Below are positions 52,967-61,564 of a stretch of DNA of 62,872 bases, piece by piece. Where the stretch lies: contig NZ_JACJSB010000027.1 in assembly GCF_014697585.1 (NCBI RefSeq), positions 1-62,872 on the forward strand, given 5' to 3'. The DNA comes from Dolichospermum sp. FACHB-1091 (GTDB lineage: Bacteria; Cyanobacteriota; Cyanobacteriia; Cyanobacteriales; Nostocaceae). Each line of letters opens with the position of its first letter. Within the stretch, counting starts at the first letter, position 1. The position numbers and the translations under genes were made by a program. The notes below the pieces were generated by a model, which was not told where the DNA came from, searched no databases, and saw only the letters and a program-made list of their open reading frames with translations.

Positions 52967-53551
52967 TTATTTCCCATTCTCTGGTTCAAGATTTAAACCG
53001 CGATAGATTTGTTCAATGGGGAAGCTGAGATTGATGCTTTTTAGTTCAATGGTGTCACCTTCTCCATAGTTAATAATCATCCATTGTCCTGCATCATTTT
53101 TGTGATACAAATCTATTTCCATCGCAGTGGAACTAACCAACAGGTAATCTTTCAAGACTGGGTTATTTTGATACATTCTGAATTTGCCGCCTCTGTCGTA
53201 GGCTTCGGTAGTTTTTGAGAGAACTTCAATGATTAAGCAGGGGTAGATAATATATTGGGTTGTGGTTTTATCACGATCATCGCAGGTGACGCTAATATCG
53301 GGATAAGTGTAGTTATTTGTGCCAACAATATTAACTCTCAGGTCAGAGTTACCTATTATGCAACTACTAGCGTCTAAATGGGTATCAACCATAGTCGCAA
53401 ATCGAATTGCAATGCGGCTATGATTAACGCTACCGCCAGTCATGGCGTAAACTTGACCGTCGATCAGTTCGTGTTTTTCTAGTTGCTGTTCTTCCCAAGT
53501 GAAATATTCTTCTGGAGTGAGGTGAGGGGCGTTGTCTTTGGCTGCGATCAT
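52967..53551 (-). CDS. Uma2-family (DUF820) predicted endonuclease-fold protein
   Basis: This 194-residue protein has the full Uma2 layout: LTPEEYFTWEEQQLEKHELIDGQVYAMTGGSVNHSRIAIRFATMV, then SDLRVNIVGTNNYTYPDISVTCDDRD, then YIIYPCLIIEVLSKTTEAYDRGGKFRMYQNNPVLKDYLLVSS. The PDxSV and EVLSKTTExxDRxxKF segments hold the predicted active-site residues. The gene is bracketed by 105-bp direct repeats (52702-52806 and 53734-53838), so it may have been inserted or duplicated as a cassette beside the tRNA. Confidence 0.9.
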   Translation of the reverse strand: MIAAKDNAPHLTPEEYFTWEEQQLEKHELIDGQVYAMTGGSVNHSRIAIRFATMVDTHLDASSCIIGNSDLRVNIVGTNNYTYPDISVTCDDRDKTTTQYIIYPCLIIEVLSKTTEAYDRGGKFRMYQNNPVLKDYLLVSSTAMEIDLYHKNDAGQWMIINYGEGDTIELKSINLSFPIEQIYRGLNLEPENGK

Positions 53552-53733
53552 GGTTCGTTATCTCCTACGGTTTGCAGTTGCTTGGGGTCAGTTTGGCTCT
53601 GGGTTAGTTGATTTAATTTTAACAATGCTGTCAATTTCATCCAAAATTAGCTGACGCAAGAATGAGGGTTATAGTGTTGTTGACGGCAAAGTTATGGGTA
53701 AAGTCACAAGCAGTTCACAAACAAGTTGTAAAG

Positions 53734-53838
53734 TGCTAAAACAGTTTGTAGCTAAATTTTCAATTTCATTGATTTTCAACCACCTTTGCTAAGTTTCCAC
53801 TGGAAACCCACGCAGGTGGGTTTTTTTATGGCTGCTGT
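53734..53838. repeat. 105-bp direct repeat, right copy
   Basis: This is the second copy of the tRNA-Val downstream segment. It is preceded by the palindrome GCAGTTCACAAACAAGTTGT... at 53710-53736. That palindrome resembles the reverse complement of the left palindrome (two mismatches in 27) better than its direct form. Confidence 0.9.
53779..53827 (+). terminator. duplicated terminator hairpin
   Basis: ACCACCT pairs with AGGTGGG (53814-53820), followed by seven T residues. It is the copy of the tRNA-Val terminator. Here it has no obvious transcript to end, except possibly one entering from the left. Confidence 0.6.
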
Positions 53839-53913
53839 CACCGAGATTTTTTCTGGTGCTTCCAGGTAAGCAGCACTTACTTCTAGCATCAATTATTTTT
53901 TTGTCAAGTTCTA

Positions 53914-53942
53914 TTGACACTTTGTAAAGATATTGTTATATT
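53914..53942 (+). promoter_or_regulatory. sigma-70 consensus promoter of psb34
   Basis: A perfect -35 box TTGACA (53914-53919) and a -10 box TATATT (53937-53942) are separated by the ideal 17 bases. Transcription would start near 53949, about 30 bases ahead of the ATG. Confidence 0.8.
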
Positions 53943-53978
53943 AGTTTACATAAAGTAACAAACCCAAGAAAAAACATT

Positions 53979-54149
53979 ATGTATACCACCAGTGATGAAA
54001 AAGGCATTCTTAACAACTATGCCAAAGAACCCAAACTTTACTACGCAGAATTTCCTACAAAAGCGCAACAAAGAACCTATGCCTTTCAAGGTGTAGTAGC
54101 AATATTATTTTTAACTTCTATAGTTCTAATTACCTTGGGGGTTAGCTAA
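53979..54149 (+). CDS. psb34: photosystem II assembly protein Psb34 (Ssl1498 family)
   Basis: This is a 56-residue single-pass membrane protein. Its N-terminal arm TSDEKGILNNYAKEPKLYYAEFPT and the helix GVVAILFLTSIVLITLGVS match the Ssl1498 family of light-harvesting-like proteins, now named Psb34. In cyanobacteria it binds the RC47 assembly intermediate of photosystem II at the CP47 side, where high-light-inducible proteins also bind. Length and layout are typical. A strong promoter and a clear terminator flank this single-gene unit. Confidence 0.85.
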   Translation: MYTTSDEKGILNNYAKEPKLYYAEFPTKAQQRTYAFQGVVAILFLTSIVLITLGVS

Positions 54150-54202
54150 AATTTCCCGCTTCGGTATTTGTATCTAATCGTCATTCAAATTTTCTCCTAA
54201 TT

Positions 54203-54231
54203 AACCCTGGTCAGTTTCGCCAGGGTTTTTT
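54203..54231 (+). terminator. rho-independent terminator of psb34
   Basis: AACCCTGG (54203-54210) and CCAGGGTT (54220-54227) form an 8-bp stem with a 9-base loop, followed by a run of T. Confidence 0.85.
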
Positions 54232-54247
54232 ATTGCCATTTTTTGCT

Positions 54248-54907
54248 TTACTGCTCACTTAAACGTCGAAGCTGATCTCGAAAATAACAAAAGCTTGGTG
54301 ATTGATTATTATCAATATCCATTAGAGGAGATATCTTTTCAGCCCAAGTTGTCTTCTCTTTACCAATTACCTGATAAGGAAGTTTAGACAACTTTTGACA
54401 ACCACCAGGATATACTGCGTCGGCTAACTTCTCCCATGTGCCACAAATATCATCATTAGCATAAGAATTTAGGGTTGCTAGTTTGGCATTTGGATAAGCC
54501 GTCTTTACTGCTGCTAAATCACCTAAATACCATGCTTCTCCTTCCTCAATAGCAATACAAAATTGTGTCTTTGGTTTAGGTTCACAAGAGTCTACAATAT
54601 TCAGTAATTCTTTGCGAAAAACACTCAAACATCGGTAATCAAGATCGCAAATAATGATCAGAACAGCATGATAACTAGGGGGATAACTGGCAAATGTTTT
54701 ACCATAGCCTTGAATAAGTCGCGGTAATTGGTCGAGCAAAATTCGTTTTTTGGGATCAGAATTAGATGTAAGATTTTTAGGAATATGCCCTATTCCTTTG
54801 TAAGCATGAATATTAAATGTGTGTTGTTCGGGGTTAATAATTTTTGGAACAAGAATATCAAGAGTAGTTTTGCCAGAAATATCCTCAACTAATATCTCAA
54901 AGTGCAT
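54248..54907 (-). CDS. DUF4276-like (TOPRIM-related?) protein, partner of the AAA ATPase
   Basis: From ATG 54907 the protein has 219 residues and begins MHFEILVEDISGKTTLDILV. The early acidic VEDxSG and the later VLIIICDLDYR and IEEGEAWYLGDLAAVKTAYP fit the DUF4276 family, which looks TOPRIM-like (Glu, then DxD). It begins four bases after the stop of the ATPase gene. ATPase-plus-TOPRIM pairs are common in anti-phage systems such as OLD-like and PARIS-type modules. The link is by analogy, not proof. Confidence 0.65.
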   Translation of the reverse strand: MHFEILVEDISGKTTLDILVPKIINPEQHTFNIHAYKGIGHIPKNLTSNSDPKKRILLDQLPRLIQGYGKTFASYPPSYHAVLIIICDLDYRCLSVFRKELLNIVDSCEPKPKTQFCIAIEEGEAWYLGDLAAVKTAYPNAKLATLNSYANDDICGTWEKLADAVYPGGCQKLSKLPYQVIGKEKTTWAEKISPLMDIDNNQSPSFCYFRDQLRRLSEQ

Positions 54908-54911
54908 ATAT

Positions 54912-56189
54912 TCACCTTGCGTCCAAGTAGTCACTGTACCAAAGTCCACCCAGGGGCAAACCCTCAGAAACAAGATTATTTATCAGAGGATCTTCACTAG
55001 CCCGCTTAATTTTAGCAAATCCATCCTCACCCTTTTCTAATACCCAAACTTCTTCAGGTTCAAGAGCATCTACAAAATATGGTTGATGTGTTGTCACAAA
55101 TATTTGTGACCCACCTTTCTGACCTCTAGTGTGTTCTCGAAATTCTCTGGCTAGGGTTTCTAAAAGTTTATGATAAAGTCCATTTTCCGGTTCTTCGATG
55201 CACAAAAATGGTGGTGGTGAAGGGTCTTCTAACATCAGAAGATAGGCAAATACTTTGAGTGTACCATCTGACATTTGTTGAGAATAAAATGGGTCTTGAA
55301 ATCCCTTGTCGTTGAAACACAAAAGCAGTCTTCCATCTGGACTTGGGTAAGTGCTAATCTTATTGACACCGGGAATTTTATTCGCTATTTTTTCCAGTAT
55401 GGATTGAAACTTTTTGGGATGTTCTCTTTCCATAAATTGAACTACATTACCTAAATTATCTCCATGAATATTCAAATGCTTTTGTGGTCCGGCTAGAGGT
55501 AAACTGCGGGCAGCATCAGGTGTAAAATAGCTTAAATACCACCCTTCAATAAATCTTCTAAACATAGAAATTCGGGGATGTTGTTTAAGTGAACCTAAAG
55601 TAGCAATTCCCAGTTTTCGCGGATCATCAAGTTCAACTACTTCGGTTTCTTTAGTTTCTTCTTCTGCTTCACCTCTTTGGATTTTATCCATTAAATCTAA
55701 CACATCAAAATCATCTTGCTTACCTTGTTGTTCACCTTTCCATGCGATTCCTCTGCCCTCATTGAGAATTAAAAAAGAAAAAGGTTGTCCCTTACCTTGT
55801 CCTATTCTGCGTTGTCTCAGTCTCTCTTTTTTTACATAAGGTCTTTGAAATGAGTCAATATCTATGGCTAATTCATAAGTAATTGGTCGGGCATTACCAT
55901 CTTCTTTATAATAGATTTCAAACTCAATACTTCCCTGTTGTCCTTGAGAGATAATTTTTTCAAACCCACCACGACCATGAGCATAACAAGCTTCTTCTAC
56001 TCCATTTTTCAAGCAATCAGCAAGAAAGCCAAAAATGTCAAAAATCGTGCTTTTTCCCACGCCATTCTTACCAATAACTGCTGTCATTGGTGTTAATGGT
56101 TTGGCACTTTGTGTATTCCACAATTTCCCCAAGGTAATATCACGAATAACTCTGTAATTTCTAACTCTAAAGCCTTCTATTCTAGACAT
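54912..56189 (-). CDS. SMC/ABC-type AAA ATPase (AAA_21-like)
   Basis: This 425-residue ATPase starts MSRIEGFRVRNYRVIRDITLG, with Walker A GKNGVGKST (residues 40-48). A signature-like QQMSDGTLKVFAYLLML, Walker B FLCIEEPENGLYHK and a switch histidine in FVTTHQPYFVDAL follow. This layout is that of RecF/OLD-like ATPases associated with DNA repair or defence. A charged insert lies around residues 150-200. It is the first gene of a two-gene operon with the DUF4276-like protein. Confidence 0.88.
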   Translation of the reverse strand: MSRIEGFRVRNYRVIRDITLGKLWNTQSAKPLTPMTAVIGKNGVGKSTIFDIFGFLADCLKNGVEEACYAHGRGGFEKIISQGQQGSIEFEIYYKEDGNARPITYELAIDIDSFQRPYVKKERLRQRRIGQGKGQPFSFLILNEGRGIAWKGEQQGKQDDFDVLDLMDKIQRGEAEEETKETEVVELDDPRKLGIATLGSLKQHPRISMFRRFIEGWYLSYFTPDAARSLPLAGPQKHLNIHGDNLGNVVQFMEREHPKKFQSILEKIANKIPGVNKISTYPSPDGRLLLCFNDKGFQDPFYSQQMSDGTLKVFAYLLMLEDPSPPPFLCIEEPENGLYHKLLETLAREFREHTRGQKGGSQIFVTTHQPYFVDALEPEEVWVLEKGEDGFAKIKRASEDPLINNLVSEGLPLGGLWYSDYLDAR

Positions 56190-56210
56190 TTAATATGCTC
56201 TACTTTGATT

Positions 56211-56723
56211 TTACTCACTAATTTTTGGAGGAATGAGATAAATTATTCCTGAAATAATCGTTAATATTACCGATACCCAAAAGGCAATTAAAATAGGAGT
56301 TTGCCAAATTGGAGATAAGGGAGCAATTAGGAGAGATATGGCAATAATTTGACTAACTGTTTTCAGTTTACCCCAAATATTTGCACCAGTGATAGTAGTT
56401 TGATTAACTCGCCAACCTGCGATCGCTAATTCCCGTGCTAAAATTATAAAAACTGCCCAAGCTGGAATTTTTCCTAATTCTACTAACACTAATAATGGTG
56501 CAAGTACCAATAATTTATCTACCAAAGGATCAAGAAATTTACCTAATTCACTAATTTGGTTCAATTTTCTGGCCAAATATCCATCCAACCAATCAGTTAA
56601 GGCTGCAATTAAAAATATAGTTAAACATATCCATTTGGCTTGATTTGTAGGATTGTATAAACCGTAGAGTAAAAAAGGTATTCCCAGCAGTCGAGAAAAA
56701 GTAATCCAGTTAGGTAAAGTCAT
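56211..56723 (-). CDS. pgsA: CDP-diacylglycerol--glycerol-3-phosphate 3-phosphatidyltransferase
   Basis: PgsA makes phosphatidylglycerol phosphate, leading to phosphatidylglycerol, an essential thylakoid lipid. The 170-residue membrane protein has the CDP-alcohol phosphotransferase motif DWLDGYLARKLNQISELGKFLDPLVDK, which fits D-x2-DG-x2-AR-x8-G-x3-D-x3-D. It has about five membrane helices. Its length is slightly short but normal for cyanobacteria. It is 21 bases downstream of nothing co-directional except the ATPase block, so it is probably its own unit. Confidence 0.94.
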   Translation of the reverse strand: MTLPNWITFSRLLGIPFLLYGLYNPTNQAKWICLTIFLIAALTDWLDGYLARKLNQISELGKFLDPLVDKLLVLAPLLVLVELGKIPAWAVFIILARELAIAGWRVNQTTITGANIWGKLKTVSQIIAISLLIAPLSPIWQTPILIAFWVSVILTIISGIIYLIPPKISE

Positions 56724-56805
56724 GAGAATTAAAAATTAAAAATCAAAGATGATTATATTGCAAAGGATAAATTTTGGATGCTGTAACAAAAGTTTAGGTT
56801 TAGAT

Positions 56806-58707
56806 TTAATCAAATTTGTCAGTTTTATTAAATCTTTTCCTAACATTCAATAATTGTGCAATCAAAGGTAATTTGATCATTACTGTTGTCCCTTGATTTA
56901 AACCCAAACTCTCCAAAGTAATTTTACCACCCATCAGTTCAATTAAATTACGAGAAATTGCTAAACCCAATCCAGTTCCTTCAAATTTTCGCGTAGTTGT
57001 ACCATCAACCATGACAAAGGGACGAAATAGTTTACCTTGTTCTCCCGGATCAATGCCAATTCCCGTATCTTTAATGGACACTATAACATAAGGCTGATGA
57101 TTATTTGGATAAATATTTGTACTAATTTGAATACTACCTTCATCTGTAAATTTAGTAGCATTACCGATAATATTAATTAGCACTTGTTTGAGTTTTAATA
57201 TATCAGCTTTAATTGGGATGGGTTGATCACCTATATTACAAATTAATTGCAGTCTTTTAGATTGGATGTTAAGTGATTGTAAGTTAATTACCTCTAATAA
57301 TAATTGACGTAAATCTAGAGGTACTATAATGACGGAAAGTTTACCAGATTCTATTTTAGAAATATCCAATAAGTCATTGATTATACCTAATAAATGAATT
57401 GCCGTATCATCGGCCTTTTTGAGAAATTCTAATTCTTCTTCTCTGTTATCACATAAACCATCACGTACTAGACGAATACAATTAATAATAATATTAAGTG
57501 GGTTTCTTAATTCATGGGAAGTTGTTGCTAAAAATTGACTTTTAATTTGATTGGCTGATTTAGCTTCTTTCCAAGCAATTTCTAATTCTTCAGCCCAATC
57601 TTTGAGCCTTTCTACCATTTGATCTAATGCTTGTGCTAGTTGGTTAAATTCCCGAATTTTGAAATTACGGGGAATGGGTTGGGCTGCGTGGTGACTATGA
57701 AGATTAACAGCATAGTCGCGCAGTTCTTCTACTGGACCTGCTAAATAAGGAACTAAATAAAATGATGCTAATAAACTTGCACCAATTAAACCAACTGTTA
57801 GCACAATCAGAATTAGTTTAATTTCTTCTAAACCAAATAGAGAATTTTCTACACTTGTAACTGCTAGTACAATCCATCTTTGTGATGGTTTTGTGGTTAT
57901 AGGTTTAGGGGTAGCTGTAAAACCAGCAACCAATTCTTCTCCTTCTTTAAAAGATAAATTACTAGAATTATTACTTCCAGCTAAGGCATTTTTAACTATA
58001 GCTTGTATTCTTTCTACATCGGAATAATTTTTAATATTAGTACCAATTCTTTCCGGTAATAGATGAGCTAAAACCCTACCATCTTCAGAAATTACAACTA
58101 AAGAACCAGTCAGAGAGCCGCGATGATTGGGAGTTTGTTGATATAATGTGGTTTTAATACTTAATCGGTAAGCTAAATTACCACGTTGATTAGCAACAGG
58201 AATTGATAAAAACAACTGAAGTTGATTTTGTTTATCTCGTTTGCCAGTTTTTCCCGCTGAGGGTGGTAATATAAATTGAATATCAACATCATTATTCGTA
58301 GGAGATAAACCTGATGGGGTAATTTCTTGATCACCACAACTACTAGCAATTATATCACCTTTTTTAATATGGGTGAGTTGTAAACAATCAATTTGGGTTG
58401 GTAGTTGGTTTTTGAGTTGTTTAAGAAATTGTTGAATTTCTACAGATGATCCAGAATAAATTACTGTTGTTTGACTAGCTGTAATTAAATTGGAGCGTAA
58501 AGCAGCAATATCATCACTAATTTTTTTTCCTTTATTAATCGCACTTTCTGTTAAATTTTGTCTAGCTGTATTTAAAAGACTAGAACGCGCTTTATTTAGG
58601 GCGACTAGTTCACCTACTAATAAAACTGGGACAAATACCAACAGTATTCTTGTTACTAAAATTCGTCGAAATGACGATTGACCAGATTTACCCATCGGTT
58701 GTCTCAC
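56806..58707 (-). CDS. membrane sensor histidine kinase
   Basis: This 633-residue sensor kinase has an N-terminal membrane helix (RILVTRILLVFVPVLLVGELVAL) and a large extracytoplasmic sensor resembling double-Cache domains (residues about 38-295). A second helix (LILIVLTVGLIGASLLASFYLV) and a HAMP-like linker follow. The HisKA domain has phosphoacceptor FLATTSHELRNPLNIIIN, and the ATPase has IGNATKFTDEGSI, DTGIGIDPGEQGKLF and GTGLGLAISR. No receiver domain is attached. No response regulator gene is adjacent, so its partner and signal are unknown. Confidence 0.93.
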   Translation of the reverse strand: MRQPMGKSGQSSFRRILVTRILLVFVPVLLVGELVALNKARSSLLNTARQNLTESAINKGKKISDDIAALRSNLITASQTTVIYSGSSVEIQQFLKQLKNQLPTQIDCLQLTHIKKGDIIASSCGDQEITPSGLSPTNNDVDIQFILPPSAGKTGKRDKQNQLQLFLSIPVANQRGNLAYRLSIKTTLYQQTPNHRGSLTGSLVVISEDGRVLAHLLPERIGTNIKNYSDVERIQAIVKNALAGSNNSSNLSFKEGEELVAGFTATPKPITTKPSQRWIVLAVTSVENSLFGLEEIKLILIVLTVGLIGASLLASFYLVPYLAGPVEELRDYAVNLHSHHAAQPIPRNFKIREFNQLAQALDQMVERLKDWAEELEIAWKEAKSANQIKSQFLATTSHELRNPLNIIINCIRLVRDGLCDNREEELEFLKKADDTAIHLLGIINDLLDISKIESGKLSVIIVPLDLRQLLLEVINLQSLNIQSKRLQLICNIGDQPIPIKADILKLKQVLINIIGNATKFTDEGSIQISTNIYPNNHQPYVIVSIKDTGIGIDPGEQGKLFRPFVMVDGTTTRKFEGTGLGLAISRNLIELMGGKITLESLGLNQGTTVMIKLPLIAQLLNVRKRFNKTDKFD

Positions 58708-59154
58708 TTCGCATCTTTAAATCAGAATCAAAAAGATATGTAATTACATTAACTAACAGAGACATTTTATTAATTGATTATTGATTATTAATCTAAATTA
58801 CTGAGCAGTAATAGCGGGAATAGTCCAAAAATAAAAATGAAAAAATTGTTACCAATTGCCTATTAGTAGCCTATTAAGTTATTATTTTTGCCTAAGGGTC
58901 AACATTATATACTAAAACTGAATGTTCTTGGCTCTCGGCACTGAATGTATAAAATTATTTATTGCATTCATGGACGAAGATACGTCTATAATATCTTTAT
59001 AAAATCATATTATACATTGTAGGAGCAATATCGTGGAGAAGTAAGCTAGATGAATTGCCTCCAGGTGAATAAGTACCTGAGCAAAATTAATTCAAAATTT
59101 TTGGAAAAAATGAAAATCTCTGTATTCCTTGTCTGTTTCCTCCCCCAAACAAAT
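58708..59154. other. divergent intergenic region
   Basis: About 450 AT-rich bases lie between the sensor kinase (minus) and the RibD-like gene (plus). In-frame codons from 59050 precede the chosen start but do not resemble the family. No repeat element or RNA is recognised. Confidence 0.35.
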
Positions 59155-59868
59155 ATGGAAAATCGTCCTCATACCACAGTAATTTTAGCCATGAGTGCTG
59201 ATGGTAAAATAGCAGATTTCAACCGATCTCCGGCTCGGTTTGGTTCATTAAATGATAAACTACACCTGGAGAAACAAATTGCTTCTGCTGATGCCGTTTT
59301 ATTTGGTGCTAATACTCTTCGTGCTTACGGTACGACAATGATAATATCAGAGTCAATACTCTTGCAACAAAGAACAAAAGTAAATAATCATCCCCAACCA
59401 GTTCATATAGTGATTTCCCCTTCAGCTAATCTAAATCCGGACATTAAATTTTTTCAACAACCGGTGAGACGTTGGTTACTCACAACTTCTGTAGGGGCTT
59501 CTGCTTGGGAAAAAAGTTCGGCATTTGACCAAATTTTAGTATTTGAAACTCCTACGGGAGAAATTGACATTCTGGCTGTTGTAAAATACTTAGCAAGCGT
59601 ACAAATTAACCGTCTAGCTATTTTAGGAGGAGGAGAATTAGTAGCATCTTTTCTTGAATTGGATTTAATTGATGAAATCTGGCTGACTATTTGTCCACTG
59701 ATTTTAGGTGGTAATAACGCTCCTTCACCGGTAGGAAGAAAAGGATTTTTATCTGCTCTTACTCCTAAGTTACAATTACTAGAAGTATCCACAGTTGAGC
59801 AAGAAGTATTTTTACACTATGGGATAATTCATCAGTCAGAGGTAAATCTAAAATCCCAAATTGTTTAA
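59155..59868 (+). CDS. RibD C-terminal-domain reductase
   Basis: From ATG 59155 (MENRPHTTVILAMSADGKIAD) the protein has 237 residues. It has the dihydrofolate-reductase-like fold of RibD C-terminal domains: TTVILAMSADGKIADFNRSPARFGS, then DAVLFGANTLRAYG, then RLAILGGGELVASFLELDLIDEIWLTICPLILGG. Full RibD proteins carry an N-terminal deaminase that is absent here. It may be a riboflavin-pathway reductase or a related NADPH-dependent reductase. An upstream ATG at 59050 would add residues foreign to the family. Confidence 0.87.
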   Translation: MENRPHTTVILAMSADGKIADFNRSPARFGSLNDKLHLEKQIASADAVLFGANTLRAYGTTMIISESILLQQRTKVNNHPQPVHIVISPSANLNPDIKFFQQPVRRWLLTTSVGASAWEKSSAFDQILVFETPTGEIDILAVVKYLASVQINRLAILGGGELVASFLELDLIDEIWLTICPLILGGNNAPSPVGRKGFLSALTPKLQLLEVSTVEQEVFLHYGIIHQSEVNLKSQIV

Positions 59869-59878
59869 CAACTATACA

Positions 59879-61054
59879 ATGATAAAAGCACACAAACCTA
59901 ACTATTCTGTTACTTGGACTCACGCAATCGCGGATGTTCCTAAATCTGCTTGGGATGCTTTAGCAATACCCTTAAAAACCCCTTTTTTAGAATGGGATTG
60001 GTTGCACAATTTGGAAATATCCCATAGCGCTACAGCCCATGCTGGTTGGTTACCAAATCACTTGGTTTTATGGCGAGATGGAACTTTAATCGCTGCTGCT
60101 CCTTTATATTTAAAAGGACATAGCCAAGGGGAATTTGTCTTTGATCATCAATGGGCTGAATTAGCATCTCGCTTAGGAATAGAATATTATCCCAAACTTC
60201 TGGGAATGACACCATTTACCCCCGCAGAAGGCTATCGGTTTTTAATTTCGCCGGGAGAAGATGAGGAAGAAATTACAGCTTTGATGATCTATGAAATTGA
60301 TAGTTTCTGTGTTAAAAATCGCATTTCTAGCTGTCATTTTCTCTATGTTGATCCCCAATGGCGACCAATTTTAGAAAAACAGGGTTTGACAACTTGGTTA
60401 CATCATAGTTATATTTGGAAAAATGCTGATTTTACAACTTTTGATGATTATTTAACTGGATTTAATGCTAATCAAAGACGCAATATTAAACGGGAACGCA
60501 AAGCTGTAGAACAAGCGGGTTTAAAACTTCAAGCTATGACTGGTGACGAAATTCCCCAATCTATGTTTCCCTTAATGTATGATTTCTATGCTGATACCTG
60601 CGATAAGTTTGGTTGGTGGGGTAGCAAATATCTGACAAAGCAGTTTTTTGAAGAATTATACCATAATTATCGTCATCGCGTTGTATTTTTTGCTGCTTAT
60701 CACCAGGAAGATCAAGATCAGCGTCAACCCCTGGGAATGTCTTTTTGTTTATTTAAAGATAATCAACTCTATGGACGTTATTGGGGGAGTTTTCAAGACA
60801 TAGATTGCTTACATTTTGATGCTTGTTATTATACACCAATTGCATGGGCGATCGCTCACAATATCCAAACTTTTGATCCCGGTGCTGGTGGTAAACATAA
60901 AAAACGCCGTGGTTTTCCTGCTACTCCTAATCACAGTCTCCACCGCTTTTACAACAACCGTTTAGCCAAAATTATCCTCCCTTGGATTCGAGAAGTCAAT
61001 CATATCGAACAACAAGAAATAGACGCTATTAATACAGAATTACCTTTTAAATAG
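59879..61054 (+). CDS. GNAT-fold N-acetyltransferase (FemAB/peptidogalycan-type)
   Basis: This 391-residue protein belongs to the family of large GNAT proteins sometimes labelled peptidogalycan biosynthesis. Key segments are PLKTPFLEWDWLHNLE, ISSCHFLYVDPQW, YLTGFNANQRRNIKRERKAVEQAGL, and GRYWGSFQDIDCLHFDACYYTPIAWAIAHNIQTFDPGAGGKHKKRRGF. The repeat-like GNAT halves suggest aminoacyl or acyl transfer, but the substrate is unknown. I use ATG 59879. A TTG at 59861 overlaps the upstream stop and is the alternative. Confidence 0.82.
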   Translation: MIKAHKPNYSVTWTHAIADVPKSAWDALAIPLKTPFLEWDWLHNLEISHSATAHAGWLPNHLVLWRDGTLIAAAPLYLKGHSQGEFVFDHQWAELASRLGIEYYPKLLGMTPFTPAEGYRFLISPGEDEEEITALMIYEIDSFCVKNRISSCHFLYVDPQWRPILEKQGLTTWLHHSYIWKNADFTTFDDYLTGFNANQRRNIKRERKAVEQAGLKLQAMTGDEIPQSMFPLMYDFYADTCDKFGWWGSKYLTKQFFEELYHNYRHRVVFFAAYHQEDQDQRQPLGMSFCLFKDNQLYGRYWGSFQDIDCLHFDACYYTPIAWAIAHNIQTFDPGAGGKHKKRRGFPATPNHSLHRFYNNRLAKIILPWIREVNHIEQQEIDAINTELPFK

Positions 61055-61074
61055 CAAAATATAAATCCCCCTTA

Positions 61075-61103
61075 GATCCCGGACTTCTTTAAGAAGTTTG
61101 GGA
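61075..61103 (+). terminator. hairpin downstream of the GNAT gene (GGACTTCTTTAAGAAG family)
   Basis: ATCCCGGACTTC pairs with GAAGTTTGGGAT around TTTAA, with one imperfect position. It lies 20 bases after the GNAT stop. Relatives are at 5841, 19535 and 49891. Confidence 0.6.
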
Positions 61104-61177
61104 TTTATGTGATCTAGAATTACACTAAAGATGTAATCTAAAAAATACTGCCTCAATAAAGTTACTTTTGATAAAGC

Positions 61178-61564
61178 ATGATGGATTTACTACTTGAAGA
61201 TTTGACAGCAATTGATCATAAACTTTCCCAGCGTCATATTGATCTTGACCCCAATGGTTATTTTATCATCTATATAGACAGAAATGAAAGATTAATTTAC
61301 GCCAAGCACTTCACTAATATTATTAATGAACGTGGTTTAGCTGTAGATCCAGAAACAGGTAAGGTCATTCCCGTACGTGGTAAGGTGGAAAGAACACACA
61401 CAACCGTATTTAGTGGTCGCACAGCCAAAGAACTGTGTATTAAGATTTTTGAAGAAACTCCAGATTGTCTCGTTACCTTCTTAGATCATGCAGCCTATTT
61501 AGGTAGAGAATTTGTCCGCGCTGAAATGGCTTTAGTGTGCGATAAAGAGTATATTCAAGATTAA
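61178..61564 (+). CDS. DUF4346 family protein
   Basis: This is a 128-residue soluble protein: DLDPNGYFIIYIDRNERLIYAKHFTNIINERGLAVDPETGKVIPVRGKVERTHTTVFSGRTAKELCIKIFEE, then FLDHAAYLGREFVRAEMALV. This matches the DUF4346 family, which is widespread in cyanobacteria and has some likeness to methyltransferase-associated modules of methanogens. Its function is unknown. Two ATG codons stand in tandem at the start, and the first is used here. Confidence 0.85.
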   Translation: MMDLLLEDLTAIDHKLSQRHIDLDPNGYFIIYIDRNERLIYAKHFTNIINERGLAVDPETGKVIPVRGKVERTHTTVFSGRTAKELCIKIFEETPDCLVTFLDHAAYLGREFVRAEMALVCDKEYIQD

